Shown here in pieces: positions 37,061 to 48,145 of a stretch of DNA of 64,000 nucleotides. A program made the position numbers and the translations under genes. Numbering within the stretch: position 1 is the first letter of the stretch; each line of letters opens with the position of its first letter. The stretch covers positions 30,677,707-30,741,706 of the forward strand of contig NC_054701.1 in NCBI RefSeq assembly GCF_016097555.1, given 5' to 3'. Source of the DNA: Gigantopelta aegis (taxonomy: Eukaryota; Mollusca; Gastropoda; Neomphalida; Peltospiridae). Below the pieces are notes generated by a model. It had not been told where the DNA came from. It was given only the letters and a program-made list of their open reading frames with translations, and made no database searches.

Positions 37061-37258
37061 CAGGCCCGTAGCCAGGATTTTGAGAGGGGGGAGGGGTCGT
37101 TTAGACTTATGGTGAGGCACGAAGTGCCTCACGCTAGGGCGCAAAACTCTCGAGTTGCTTAGGGGGGTCCAGGGGGCATATTGAAAAAAGCCACCGGTAG
37201 GGGAGGGGTCGACCTACCCCCCCCCCCCCCCCCCCCCCCCCCATTGGCTACGGACCTG
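37061..37258. mobile_element. MITE with CAGGCCCGTAGCCA ends
   Basis: Left end CAGGCCCGTAGCCAGGA; right end on the opposite strand CAGGTCCGTAGCCAATGG. Near the right end is a C run of about 25 bases (37217-37242). The interior does not code. Confidence 0.75.
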
Positions 37259-37737
37259 TAACGACCTTCTAGAATTATCGCACACGTTCTGTATTTACTG
37301 GTACTAAAATTCATCACATATACGTACACGTACACATAGTGCCACACGCTGTGGTCCAGGCGTGCTGTGTAATTAATTAGAATAATTATGACTGGTTTTT
37401 TTTACTGATAAACCCTTTAATAAGTCAAAGTGACATATTCTTTCACGACATAGATATACATAGAGGAGAACGCGGGGCAAACCCCCCCCCCCAAAAAAAA
37501 AAAAAACCCCAACAACAACAACAAACAAACAAAAAACCCCCCACCAAAATAAAACAAAACAACACAAAACACCAAAGAAACAAACAAAACAAAAAACGCA
37601 AACAAACAACAAAAATAGCAACCCCCAAGAAAAAACAAAAACAAAAAACTCAACCACCACCACCACCAACAACAAAAAAGCACCTTAACAAACAACCCAA
37701 CAACATACAAACGACGATAACTACTGAATGTGGAATT

Positions 37738-38129
37738 ATTTAAAGGGACATTCTTGAGTTTGCTGCAATTTTTAAGATGTTATCGACTAACAGATACTTT
37801 TTAACGAATTGTAATTACGTATCAAATATATTTTTTTGCATAAAATATTAGTGGCTGTATATTAAACGTGTTTCTGATCGTTCTAATATTTGTACTAGGT
37901 TAAATTTCATTTTATTTTCTAAAATATTATTTTTCGCACGTACGAAATTATTTGAAGACAAAATCCAGTTTGGTCTTCTTACAAATATTAAGACGATCAG
38001 AAACACATTGAATATGCAGACACTGATATTCTAAACAAGAAAATATATTTAATATGTAAGTTTAATCGTAGAAATATTTTATTAGTCGGAAACATCTTAC
38101 AATGCAGCTCAGGAATGTCCCTTTAAAAG
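37738..38129. mobile_element. Palindromic MITE, AAAGGGACATTC ends
   Basis: Left end TTTAAAGGGACATTCTTGAG; the opposite strand of the right end reads TTTAAAGGGACATTCCTGAG. The similarity continues inward through AAGATGTT-CGACTAA, GTGTTTCTGATCGT and TAATATTTGTA, so the two halves are nearly full-length inverted copies (arms of roughly 185 bp). Such elements fold into a long hairpin and carry no protein. Confidence 0.8.
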
Positions 38130-38264
38130 TATTGGAATTGTAACTGTAACACCAAGTACTATATGACTATTTGCCACCTTCAGTGAAAATATTATTGATA
38201 AAATAAAAAGAGATTCAAAATTGTAAATAAAAGTAATGCTACGCCAGATAAGAGGGCAGTAAGT

Positions 38265-38460
38265 ACATCAACCGATTTGAAGAGATTCGCAGGGGCTGTA
38301 ATGACGATGAAACATCAACCGATTTGAAGAGATTCGCAGGGGCTGTAATGACGATGAAACATCAACCGATTTGAAGAGATTCGCAGGGGCTGTAATGACG
38401 ATGAAACATCAACCGATTTGAAGAGATTCGCAGGGGCTGTAATGACGATGAAACACGAAC
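38265..38460. repeat. 47-bp tandem repeat, about four copies
   Basis: The unit CATCAACCGATTTGAAGAG...GCAGGGGCTGTAATGACGATGAAA recurs four times with almost no differences. There are no unique spacers, so it is a minisatellite and not a CRISPR array. Confidence 0.9.
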
Positions 38461-38768
38461 AGCTGTTAAGTCTGTTTTTACATGATGCCCAAAACCTATC
38501 CATGTCAGTGTTTCTGAGTTGACCTCTATCGCACCATTGCTTGGTGGCTATACATCATGGGATGGAACACTGGATTCCAATTTGGAATTCGGAAATCATC
38601 GCACGTCGTACCTCGTTTTTAGGGTCTTGCGATGTCCCAAAATAGTCTGTGTTCCACATATCACACATCTCTACATTTTGAAGCAAAGATCTTTTAAGAA
38701 TTTTGGAGGACGGCTATTGCATATATCTCCTCGTAAGCCGGTTATTCTTATTCCAGGTGGCATTCGGA

Positions 38769-38860
38769 ACCGGGGTGCGAACCCAGAGCTTACCAAGATT
38801 AAAGTCAATGGCTAAACCACTACGCCACTGAGACACGTTCCCCTGACAACTCTCACGGCA

Positions 38861-38917
<57 letters not shown>

Positions 38918-38920
38918 ACT
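38769..38920. repeat. tRNA-like SINE head fragment and (AC)n run
   Basis: On the minus strand, GTCTCAGTGGCGTAGTGGTT and GGGTTCGCACCCCGGTTCC (38769-38834) look like the A and B boxes of a tRNA-derived SINE head. An AC microsatellite occupies about 38866-38916. Confidence 0.55.
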
Positions 38921-39700
38921 TCCTGTCTCGTCATGGTTTCTTTTATTAAAAGTGTAGGTGTATTCACATATACACACTTGTATTTACCCCCCCCCCCCCC
39001 CAATAAAACCAAAAAACAACAACAAAAATGATGAATTATACGATACACTTTTATTATCATAACTTAAATTGAAATCCGAAAGGTATGTCCGTTGTTTCTC
39101 TTATATTTGATGAGCACGTGTTCATTCGGAGAAGCGCACGATTGCGCGACTGTTAGTAACAGTAACACTTTCCGTCATATTCACACTTGCCATGTTCGGT
39201 CTTTTAAATCCTTCAACACTAAACCCCAGGCTCACATACACGAATTATATCCCGAATGGGGCCGATTTAAGAATGCTTGGTGATTCTTGAATATACGTAC
39301 CAAGACCGCAGGGGGTTCCTGGCCTTTCGTCAGTATTCTTGAATGTTCTGGATCGACTCCCGACTGTTTTGAACATGTTCAAAACTGTCGGGAGTAATCG
39401 TGAACAATGTTAAAATCGTGACTCAATCTTACGAGTTCTTGAGGGCATCGTGCGTAACCGTAATATGTTCATAGACGCATTCAGGATATTCGTACGACTA
39501 TTGAAGGGTCTTTCTCTACCTCTGGCTCTTCCTCTGCCTCTGGTTCTCCACGGGTACACTGACTCTTCCCTCGTCATTTGTGGCCGGTTGCTGACTTCTT
39601 GAAGAGCGGCATGGTGATGTTCGTTGCTTGCATACAGAAAGTCGAATGAAATCTGGCCTGTTCGGCAGCCTTGATATAGACGTCTTGCGGCAGTCGTGCT

Positions 39701-39952
39701 GGAGCCAATTTCACTAAACATCGTAAGCTACGTTTTGCACGTAAACGTAAATCTACGACTGAAGATCATTTCACAAAGAAGTGTAAACGTAAGTTACGAG
39801 TAAAGTTAGACGTAAATCTAAGTGTGCCCTCGACAATAACTAGTCGCACACGTAAATTGCTACATCCACTTCGATAATTCATAAAATGGTAACACTTTTG
39901 GTTTTTCTATAGTGGTAAACGTAAATTTACGATGTTTAGTGAAATGGGGCCT
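39701..39952. mobile_element. MITE, TTTCACTAAACATCGTAA ends, copy 1
   Basis: Both ends read GG(A/C)(G/C)CCAATTTCACTAAACATCG-like inward, and the interior is rich in ACGTAAAC blocks. An inverted copy lies at 41851-42070 and a partial third copy begins immediately at about 39949. The elements carry no ORF. Confidence 0.75.
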
Positions 39953-40766
39953 ATTTCACTAAACATCGTAAATTTACGTTTACGTGTAAAACTTACACCT
40001 GTCGTACGTCTACCTCTACGTGTACGTTTACTCCATTTCACGAAGCCAATCGTAGAAATACTACTAACTTACTTTTCACGTAAATCTACGTCTGTTTTCT
40101 TTTGCAGCTCATTTAGCAGAAATTTAACATCTAAAGCCGATTATTAATAAATCAATGTGCTCTAGTACTGTCGTTAAACAGAACAAACTTATAACTTTTA
40201 AAAGAAAGAACGAATAAACTTGATAAAGTTTGGAAACCACCGTTTCCGGTATACCAACACAACGGTTGTACTGTACCAAATAAATTCCTATAGGCGACAA
40301 CGTTAACCTATGTAGTTAAAAACACTATTTTATGGGTCAATTCCCTATATTTGCTTTGGGAGTGTGTTTGTGTGTGTCGATGGGGGGGGGGGGGGCGGAG
40401 GGGGGGGGCACTGATGGATCGGGTACAAACTATATCAGATTTTGGGTTACAATGGTAAAAATTATTGTGATAAAAAATAGTCTTACAAGTGGTGGGGGGG
40501 GGGGGGGCGTACCCCCAGGCCCCCTCGCTTCCTACTGGCCTGATTTAGACAAGTCGATATGCACTTTAAAAAAAAAAAAAATATATTATGGTGATTTCAA
40601 TTCGTGTTTTCCAACAAAGTAGTTGATATACTGCAAAAAGGGTCTGCATTAAAAAAGAAAGAAAACAAAAAGGCATGTCCACCCCATGGATCCGCAACTA
40701 AAATTTTCACAGGTCATAAACGAGTTTATTATTTGTGAAGGCAAAATGCAAGATGACGTTTGGGTG

Positions 40767-40920
40767 CAGTGGCGTAGCGTGGGTTGCCAGCGCCCGGGGC
40801 AAGGCAAGTATTGCGCCCCCTAAACAGTTGACCGTTAGCACTCCCCGAGTCCCTTCCACCAATCCAGAATTTTGCGCCCAGGGCAACCGCCCCAGTGGCC
40901 CCGCCCACACTACGCCACTG
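40767..40920. mobile_element. MITE with perfect 17-bp inverted ends
   Basis: Left end CAGTGGCGTAGCGTGGG; the right end is its reverse complement apart from one base (CAGTGGCGTAGTGTGGG). The ~120-bp interior is GC-rich with GCGCCC motifs. This is the clearest example of the CAGTGGCG-ended group in the window. Confidence 0.85.
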
Positions 40921-41485
40921 TTCGGGAGTATTTTGGGTGGGTTTATTATTTTGTTTTCACCCCAATCAAAATAATAGTCAGTTGACCAGGCAGTCATTTG
41001 TGCATGGATATATCTTTTATTTCTAGATTGTAGAGAAAATATGATGTTGAATTTTAAAAAGATGAAAGTAAAACATGGTATAGTGCGTCAAATATAAGTT
41101 TTAAAATAATACATTTGATAGCAGGGGCGGATCTAGACATTTGTAAAGGGGAGAGGGGTGTCACAGAATTGTAATAGGAGCAGCAAGTTGAGTTTGTGCA
41201 AGGCAAATGAGCCGAGGTCCGAAATATTCGTAATGAAGACAAGAAGAGACGCGTTTTCAGGACAGTTTACCACACCCCCGTGTCCAGACCACGGTACGGC
41301 CCTGCGTTTAATGGGAGCTGGTACAGGCAATAGGTACTGGGGAAAAATATCGTCTGGGTTTTTTTTTGCTGCATACATTTGCATATATATAAAAAAAATA
41401 TAAAAAATATGCAGACTCGTTTTAACAGAACGCTGTCAGCCTATTTGAAAAAAAAAGAGAAAAATTCAGTGGATTAAAAAAAAAA

Positions 41486-41790
41486 AAATGTTTAACGACA
41501 CCACTAAAACACATTGATTTATTATTCATCGGCTATTCGATGTCAAACATTTGGTAATTCTGACAAATAGTTGTTAGAGGAAACCCGCTACATTTGTTTC
41601 CTAATGCAGCAAGGGATCTTTTATATCCGCTTTCCCACAGACAGGAAAACAGATACCACGGCCTTTTACCAGCTGTGATGCACTGAAAAAAAATATCAGT
41701 TGAATGGATCCACTGAGGTGGTTCGATCCTGTGACACTGGTACCTCAAGCGAGCACTCAACCGACTGAGTTAAATCTCGCCCCCCTAAGT
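41486..41790 (-). mobile_element. SINE family B copy
   Basis: The minus-strand order is head GGGGGCGAGATTTAACTCAG, body and tail GTGGTGTCGTTAAACATTT. The head is diverged, with GTGCTCGCTTGAGGTACCAG in place of the usual CGCGGTC block, so it may come from another tRNA-like head. Confidence 0.75.
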
Positions 41791-41850
41791 GGATCAAATG
41801 ACACAGGTAACAAAACTGACTATCACTGGATTAATAAAGGGAGTTAATTT

Positions 41851-42070
41851 GTTAACCACTTTACAAAAACCAAAAGTGTGACCATTTTATGAATTATCGA
41901 AGTGGCTGTAGCAGTTTACGTGTGCGACTAGTTGTGGTCGAGGGCACTCTTAGATTTACGTCTAACTTTACTCGTAACTTACGTTTACACTTCTTTGTGA
42001 AATGCTCTTCAGTCGTAGATTTACGTTTACGTGCAAAACGTAGCTTACGATGTTTAGTGAAATTGGCCCC
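41851..42070. mobile_element. MITE, TTTCACTAAACATCGTAA ends, inverted copy
   Basis: This is the reverse complement of most of 39701-39952, from GGGGCCAATTTCACTAAAC at the right edge to the CAAAAGTGT block at the left. The far inverted end is missing, so the copy is truncated. Confidence 0.75.
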
Positions 42071-42155
42071 TGGTTCTTAAGGCAGTCGTACTGATTCGTA
42101 GGCGTATCGTAGTAATTCTTGACGCGTTCTGCATTAATCGTCATGATTCGTAGCG

Positions 42156-42565
42156 CGACCGGCCTCGGTGGCGTCGTGGCAGGCCATCGGTCTACAGGCT
42201 GGTAGGTACTGGGTTCGGATCCCAGTCGAGGCATGGGATTTTTAATCCAGATACCGACTCCAAACCCTGAGTGAGTGCTCCGCAAGGCTTAATGGGTAGG
42301 TGTAAACCACTTGCACCGACCAGTGATCCATAACTGGTTCAACAAAGGCCATGGTTTGTGCTATCCTGCCTGTGGGAAGCGCAAATAAAAGATCCCTTGC
42401 TGCCTGTCGTAAAAAAGAGTAGCCTATGTGGCGACAGCGGGTTTCCTCTAAAAAACAGTGTCAGAATGACCATATGTTTGACGTCCAATAGCCGATGATG
42501 AGATAAAAAATCAATGTGATCTAGCGACGTCGTTAAATAAAACAAACTTTTTTTCTTTCTTTTTT
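42156..42565 (+). mobile_element. Chimeric SINE: family A head, family B-like tail, with TSD
   Basis: The head and first half match family A (GGCCTCGGTGGCGTCG, GGGTTCGGATCCCAGTC). The tail switches to TGACGTCCAATAGCCGATGA...GACGTCGTTAAATAAAACAA. The insertion is flanked by perfect 12-bp duplications TGATTCGTAGCG at 42144-42155 and 42566-42577. A second, 5'-truncated copy of this tail subtype lies at 62356-62522. Confidence 0.85.
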
Positions 42566-43679
42566 TGATTCGTAGCGTATTCGTGAAAGCATCCTAGGGG
42601 ACACATAGTACATCGTAATGAATCGGGTTCAAGATCGTAACTTTGGTATCGTATTAGTTCTTGCAGCAGTTGTGAGCATTCATACGCAGTTCGGGAAAGA
42701 AGCCGAATCATGCAAATTTTGCCGAAAAATTAGGAGCAATCGGGGCTGCATAGGATCGTGTATATTCCTGGACATTCGGGGTATAATTCGTGTATGTGAG
42801 ACTGGGGCTTAAAGTCTTTAGGTATTCATATTGGGGGACTGTAGAAGAATGTTTTCCCTTGCAACCCCTGCAATTGCCCGCAGCAATCGGCAATGCCGTG
42901 GAGATTGCCGCGGAGGTTTTCGTTCTCAGCGGCATTTCTGTTGCCGTGGACTATACTGGATTCTTTTTGATTTTTTTATCAAGATGCATGTTTTCCTTAT
43001 TGTTAAAAATATATTATACTTTGTGAACTGAAAACAGATTAAAAGTAAATATTAAAACAGTAACTACGCCGTTATTACCAAGTATCTGAATTTCAGCATC
43101 ATCGGGCACGATCATAAATACATGTAAATTACCCGCATTAAGCAAGTATCAACTAGGTCATTGAACTCTGTTGGCTGTTCATAGCACATGCATTGCAGCA
43201 TTGCAGGGACCACTGGATTGCGGTGTGTGTGACAGTTTATACATCGTTGAACCGTGGCTATGTAAAATTGGTGGAAACTGAAAGTGAATTGTGAAACGTT
43301 AATCATTACACGTAAAAAGTGAACTTCTATGGAAATCCAGCCTAAAGACCACGTGTCAGGTTACCAACTGTTTGACATCCAATATCCGATGATTAATTAA
43401 TGTGTTCCAGTGGTGTCGTTGAACAAAAACACACGTTTAAGGTAATATTTTCATTTCTGTTTCCATGCACCTGTAGGTGGCTGTAGTCTCGACGATTGCT
43501 TTTGTATTACGTGGGGTTCGGAGTTTTCTTCTCCCTTAACTCTACGAGAGTAAACCTCAGCGTCGCCATCATTTGCATGGTGCGGGAGACCGTTTTAAAC
43601 ACCACCGACAGAGGAGCACGGGGCGTGACGTCATATCACTGTGGAAAAAACACCGTATGTCTTGTTTTAGTTCTTAGTT

Positions 43680-43846
43680 TAAAATGTATTTACCATTATC
43701 CCCACCCCACCCTCTATATTTAAAATGTATTTACCATTATCCCCACCCCACCCTCTATATTTAAAATGTATTTACCATTATCCCCACCCCACCCTCTATA
43801 TTTAAAATGTATTTACCATTATCCCCACCCCACCCTCTATATTTGC
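43680..43846. repeat. 42-bp minisatellite, four copies, within the SLC17 remnant
   Basis: The unit TTTAAAATGTATTTACCATT followed by ATCCCCACCCCACCCTCTATA is repeated four times between the first and second SLC17-like exon blocks, exactly where the middle exons would be expected. Confidence 0.92.
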
Positions 43847-44090
43847 ATAAGTATTTTTTAACAGCATTCCTGGGGTCTAGCGGTTGTCTGGTTGATCTAG
43901 GATTCCTGTCCTGTGAGTATCGCTATCTCGGCATGGCGCTTCTCATGGTGTGCATGACCTTCGAGGCGATGGCAGAATCTGCATACCCCGTCAATCAGGT
44001 GGAGCTTGCGCCCAGGTAAGGAGATATTCTTATACATGTAGTAGGAAATTGAACATATTCATATAGCGACTAAGCGTACACACTACATCA

Positions 44091-44209
44091 GGAGCCTAAT
44101 TCACTAAACTCTCGTAACTTTGCGATCTCGCAGTGTAATGCTAAAAGATTTGCAAAGAGGATGCTTTGTTGTCTAACAGAGCCAAAGAGACCTTTGTGAA
44201 TTAGACCCC
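44091..44209. mobile_element. MITE, GGAGCCTAATTCAC ends
   Basis: Left end GGAGCCTAATTCACTAAACTC and, on the opposite strand, right end GGGGTCTAATTCACAAAGGTC. It is non-coding and abuts the next element. Confidence 0.65.
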
Positions 44210-44210
44210 T

Positions 44211-44317
44211 GGGACCCGTTTTACGAAGCGATCTTAGCGCTAATATCACCTAAGTGCATAGCTACCTTATGCAATAAAGGTAATCTTAGCGCCAAGAAGC
44301 TTCGTATAACGGGGACC
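44211..44317. mobile_element. MITE, foldback with CTTAGCGC arms
   Basis: Left arm GGGACCCGTTTTACGAAGCG, then ATCTTAGCGCTAA; the right arm on the opposite strand reads GGTCCCCGTTATACGAAGCT, then TCTTGGCGCTAAGATTA. The two arms cover most of the element. It sits directly beside 44091-44209, inside an intron of the SLC17 remnant. Confidence 0.75.
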
Positions 44318-45751
44318 AGGTAACTTAAGAGGATATCTGGGATATTTCCTATGACGCTAAGGCTGTGCGGAAATGAATTAGATGGGACCCCAAGTAGTAG
44401 ACCCCCCCCCCCCCCCCTTCCATTAATGATGGTCATCCATATGCTTTTGACCACCAGGTGCAACAATGAAAAACATACACCCCCGCCGTTGGAAGGTGAA
44501 TTAATATATTGCTGGCATCTTTCGCCGCTTATGAAGAGACAGGGAAGACCCTGTCCCCACACGTTTACGGTAATACATTAATAGATCAACAGTCTGTACA
44601 TTTAAAAGATATAAATTTTATTGGGTTAACTTAATCTCGTTTAAAATACATACATATGTTATACAATCCATCCATCCGTGTACCCATGTTTTGTTAATTT
44701 CAAGAATGAGCGAGTATTTAAAGACACCATATCACAGGTGTCAAACCATATTATGCCTAATTCAGTAGTGTATGTAGATAAATCAGTATGTAAAAAAAAG
44801 TTAGTCGTTGTAACGGATACTACAAAACGTTATCAATGAAAATGTGGTGTATTCAAAGAGATGCGGAAAATACATATTATTTATACCACAGATAATTGTG
44901 TATTTAATTGTGTCATTCAAAACCAAACATAACATTTCAGATTTTCTGGGGTCTTGGCCTGCTATGGAAACATACTGGCATCAATCGGGCGGCTTAATAG
45001 TTCCCCTGTCATTGTTGGCGCCATGGCACCAAACGTAAGTAGGTCTACCATAGACAATACTAAATGTAAAACAAAACCAGAAAACAAATATTTTCCAGAT
45101 TACCAACTGGTCTCGAAAAAGCTAACTATAAAGTTGACATTACCAGACACCCTCGATCCTCATCACTGTCCAAAGACTAAATCAAGCAAAGTAATTTTTA
45201 CCTACCCAAGCATGTGAATTTACAATAAATTTACTATATGAACATATCTGAAACGGCTCCCGATAATGTTTAATTTAGCATCAGATGGAATTTTATTAGA
45301 AGTTTCAGAAATATTTTTCCGACCGTTTCAAACGGTTGTTTTTCACGACGAGGTCTATTTACATGAAATAACACTCGCGTGATAAACTAATGCGTTAAAG
45401 GGGTGGGGTGGGTGGTTGGGATGATGGTAGTTGGGAACTGATCCCAAAAGGTATAGTGCTGTGAATTATTTAAAAGAAAAAGCAAATTGTAAAAATTTAA
45501 GGAGACTCGAGCATAGTGGAGAAACACGTTTTACCTGACGTTCGTCATGTGTGCTCAGGTCAGTAAGTGTTCGTCGACGCAGAGGTTAAGCCGTGGGCGA
45601 AAGATTCCCAAACTGTGGCGGCGGGAGACCCGAGATATGATACCAGTGAAGAGAGTCATAGTACAGACTCAAGGAAATCAAATGAGACAGAACTGGAGAA
45701 ATATTAAACATGTATACCGGTTTGCCTTATTTTTGTTAACCAATGGCAAAA

Positions 45752-46292
45752 CTGCCTGATGAGCGGTCGGTCTAGGATGAATCCCTGTCGGTGGACCCAT
45801 TGGGCTATTTCTCGCTAGAGCATGTGCACCACGACTGGTATATCAAAGGACGTGGTATGTCCTGTCTTTCGGATAGTTAATATAAAAGATCCCTTGCTAC
45901 TAATGGAAAAATGTAGCGAGTTTCCTCACCAAAAGTTTGTTCTGTTTAACAACATCACTAGAGCACACTGATTAATGAATCATTGGCTATTGGATGTCAA
46001 ACATTGGTAATTCTGACTTGTAGTCATCAGAGGAAACCCGCTACATTTTTTTAATGCAGCAAGGGATCTTTTATATGCACCATCCCACAGAAAGGATAGT
46101 ACATATCACGGCCTTTGATAGATCGATCCTAGACCGACCGCGCATCAAGCGAACTCTTTACCACTGCGCTACGTCCCGCCCCAGTTTCCTCACCAAGCCA
46201 GTATGTCAAAATGAACAATTGTTTAACATCCAATAGCCAATGATTAATACATCATTGTGCTCTAGTTGTGTCGATAAACAAAATAAAACTTT
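45752..46292 (+). mobile_element. SINE family B interrupted by a second SINE (nested)
   Basis: A plus-strand family B copy runs from about 45752 to 45932 and resumes at about 46183 to 46292. Between them (45933-46182) is a minus-strand family B copy, complete from GGGGCGGGACGTAGCGCAGT to its GTTAAACAGAACAAACTT tail but lacking a piece of its middle. The insertion is flanked by perfect 14-bp duplications AGTTTCCTCACCAA (45919-45932 and 46183-46196). Confidence 0.88.
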
Positions 46293-46309
46293 AACTTTTT
46301 TGAAGTAGA

Positions 46310-46888
46310 ATGAATTTTAAAATCACGTTCCATCACATTGTGACCGTTGTAGCAAACTTCTGTCCGAACACTTCCAGACTACACAAGACGCCAATTGAAA
46401 TGCCCGATCAAAACACTGTTCTAATGCTGCACTTTCTAAAGTCAACAGACGAACTGTTCTGGAAATTGGACTATTCAAGACCCACGTGCAAATCAGTGTC
46501 ATCACAATACAGACACCAAACTGTACCAACATTTATTTACAATGATGGATTAAGACACTATGTATTTTCTTCAGGAGGAACGGGCAAACTAGAAAAGTCA
46601 CTTTACTATAATTTTTCAACGAACAATATAAACTCAAAATGGCTGACTGGTCGCAATCTTAAACGGTGTCCAGAAGACATGACTGAACTATCAACCAGTG
46701 CAGCGATAGAAGATGACCTTTTAGACCACATAAGATGGTTCAAATGTGAAAACGCAGGCCGCCATTGTTACGACATAGAGGCGCTGTTGTTTTATGAATA
46801 TACACAATACAATTATACTGTCTGTATTCTACATAAGCAAATCATGTCCGACGTATTTTTTTATTTATATAAAATAACCAAATTTTGA
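46310..46888 (+). CDS. Unrecognised 192-codon ORF
   Basis: An uninterrupted ATG-to-stop frame in AT-rich DNA encodes a protein starting MNFKITFHHIVTVVANFC. It has several cysteines (C18, and others near residues 60, 122, 149 and 156), N-glycosylation-like sites (NFS, NYT) and a Tyr-rich C-terminal half (FYEYTQYNYTVCILHK). No signal peptide is clear and no domain is recognised. A possible acceptor (GAAGTAG) lies just before the ATG. It sits between the nested SINE and a minisatellite. The frame is longer than the usual chance frames here, which is the main support. It could be a terminal exon or a diverged gene copy. Confidence 0.35.
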   Translation: MNFKITFHHIVTVVANFCPNTSRLHKTPIEMPDQNTVLMLHFLKSTDELFWKLDYSRPTCKSVSSQYRHQTVPTFIYNDGLRHYVFSSGGTGKLEKSLYYNFSTNNINSKWLTGRNLKRCPEDMTELSTSAAIEDDLLDHIRWFKCENAGRHCYDIEALLFYEYTQYNYTVCILHKQIMSDVFFYLYKITKF

Positions 46889-46912
46889 ATTGCAAAACTA
46901 CGGTGACAATGG

Positions 46913-47370
46913 ATTTCTGTCCATCAGCGAAAACCATCTTAATTAAGGCAGTAGCTCTACCTATTCACGTTAACAGTGAAAACCATCTTAATTAAGGCAG
47001 TAGCTCTACCTATTCACGTTAACAGCGAAAACCATCTTAATTAAGGCAGTAGCTCTACCTCTTAACAGCGAAAACCATCTTAAGGCAGTAGCTCTACCTA
47101 TTCACGTTAACAGCGAAAACCATCTTAATTAAGGCAGTAGCTCTACCCATTCACGTTAACAGCGAAAACCATCTTAATTAAGGCAGTAGCTCTACCCATT
47201 CACGTTAACAGCGAAAACCATCTTAATTAAGGCAGTAGCTCTACCCATTCACGTTAACAGCGAAAACCATCTTAATTAAGGCAGTAGCTCTACCCATTCA
47301 CGTTAACAGCGAAAACCATCTTAATTAAGGCAGTAGCTCTACCTATTCACGTTAACAGTGAACATATCAC
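46913..47370. repeat. ~48-bp minisatellite, nine to ten copies
   Basis: The unit ACCATCTTAATTAAGGCAGT followed by AGCTCTACC(T/C)ATTCACGTTAACAGCGAAA is repeated head to tail with few changes. The copy starting near 47032 is followed by a shortened one. There are no unique spacers. Confidence 0.93.
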
Positions 47371-47954
47371 TTTGCCATACAGCAGCATTTACTTCCGCAA
47401 GCTAAACTATTCCATACTGGCGCTACTTCTTTAAATGCATAAGATACCTAATGCCCAAACCTATGACTTAAAACTCTGTAAGAAAAAAACCTACACCCCC
47501 CACCACTTCTGGAAGCCATATATATGTATAGAAGTTGATTACTTTCAAGTGTAATAAAACACGTCACTTTAACTAGAACATTGTAAATTGTGCATGCGCA
47601 CATTTTGTCATCGCCAGGGTACGCTATAGTGTTTTAAGGTCAAATGCTTAAACATATTGTGAATGATTAATGACAGTTATATCATACACAGGTATATAAA
47701 TTCAAGTATACTTTTATTATTTTTTTAATTTTTATTTTGCAAGTGATATTTATATCGCCATGTTTACTTAACTTTAAAATCGTACACTGGCATGTCTACC
47801 TCTCCCAACCATCTCCCATATTAGGGTTTGTCACCTCGTTAAATATTTTAATGTCTGTGAGCGGGCCCCTTATCAATACGTGTATCAAACTAAGGCGAAA
47901 TATAAATATAGTATTCTTAGCTTATGAGTAACCGATGTGGTGACAGCTACTCTC

Positions 47955-48073
47955 ACCAACGGGTTAAGCTAGGATCGATCCCCGTCGGTGGGCCCATTTG
48001 AGCTATTTGTCTTTCAAGCGACTGGTCCACAATTAGTGTTACAAAAGTATGTACTACACTGCCTGTGGAATAA

Positions 48074-48145
<72 letters not shown>

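Larger units (their letters stand above)
43487..45707 (+). pseudogene. SLC17-type (sialin/phosphate-like) transporter remnant
   Basis: Four exon-like blocks resemble SLC17 major-facilitator anion transporters. 43487-43654 starts SRRLLLYYVGFGVFFSLN and continues with TRVNLSVAIICMV, the family's first membrane segment. 43865-44015 (LGMALLMVCMTFEAMAESAY ... VELAPR) and 44941-45034 (FSGVLACYGNILASIG ... VGAMAPN) match the region of segments 9-11. 45502-45707 matches the end (WRNTFYLTF, then DAEVKPWAKDSQ). Splice sites and phases agree between blocks 2, 3 and 4. Segments 2-8 are missing: only 210 bp, mostly a tandem repeat, separate blocks 1 and 2. In block 4 a TAG (45514-45516) replaces the residue before Trp, and a one-base frameshift near 45560 separates the two parts. 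The signature is that of a dead, internally deleted copy. A collapsed assembly could explain the deletion but not the stop. Confidence 0.75.

Noticed and set aside
37373-37710. Minus-strand frames rich in Phe, Leu, Val and Cys near 37.4-37.7 kb
   Set aside because: They come from an A/C-rich low-complexity stretch (CAAACAAA, CCACCA); the apparent membrane protein has no start context, splice sites or motif.
39410-39721. 103-codon minus-strand frame with RGRGRARGRE
   Set aside because: It runs into the MITE end at its start and has no recognisable domain or splice signals; treated as chance.
46913-47370. Regular ~48-bp repeats resembling a CRISPR array
   Set aside because: Repeats are contiguous without unique spacers, and the context is a eukaryotic genome; the same holds for 38265-38460, 43680-43846 and 50908-51095.
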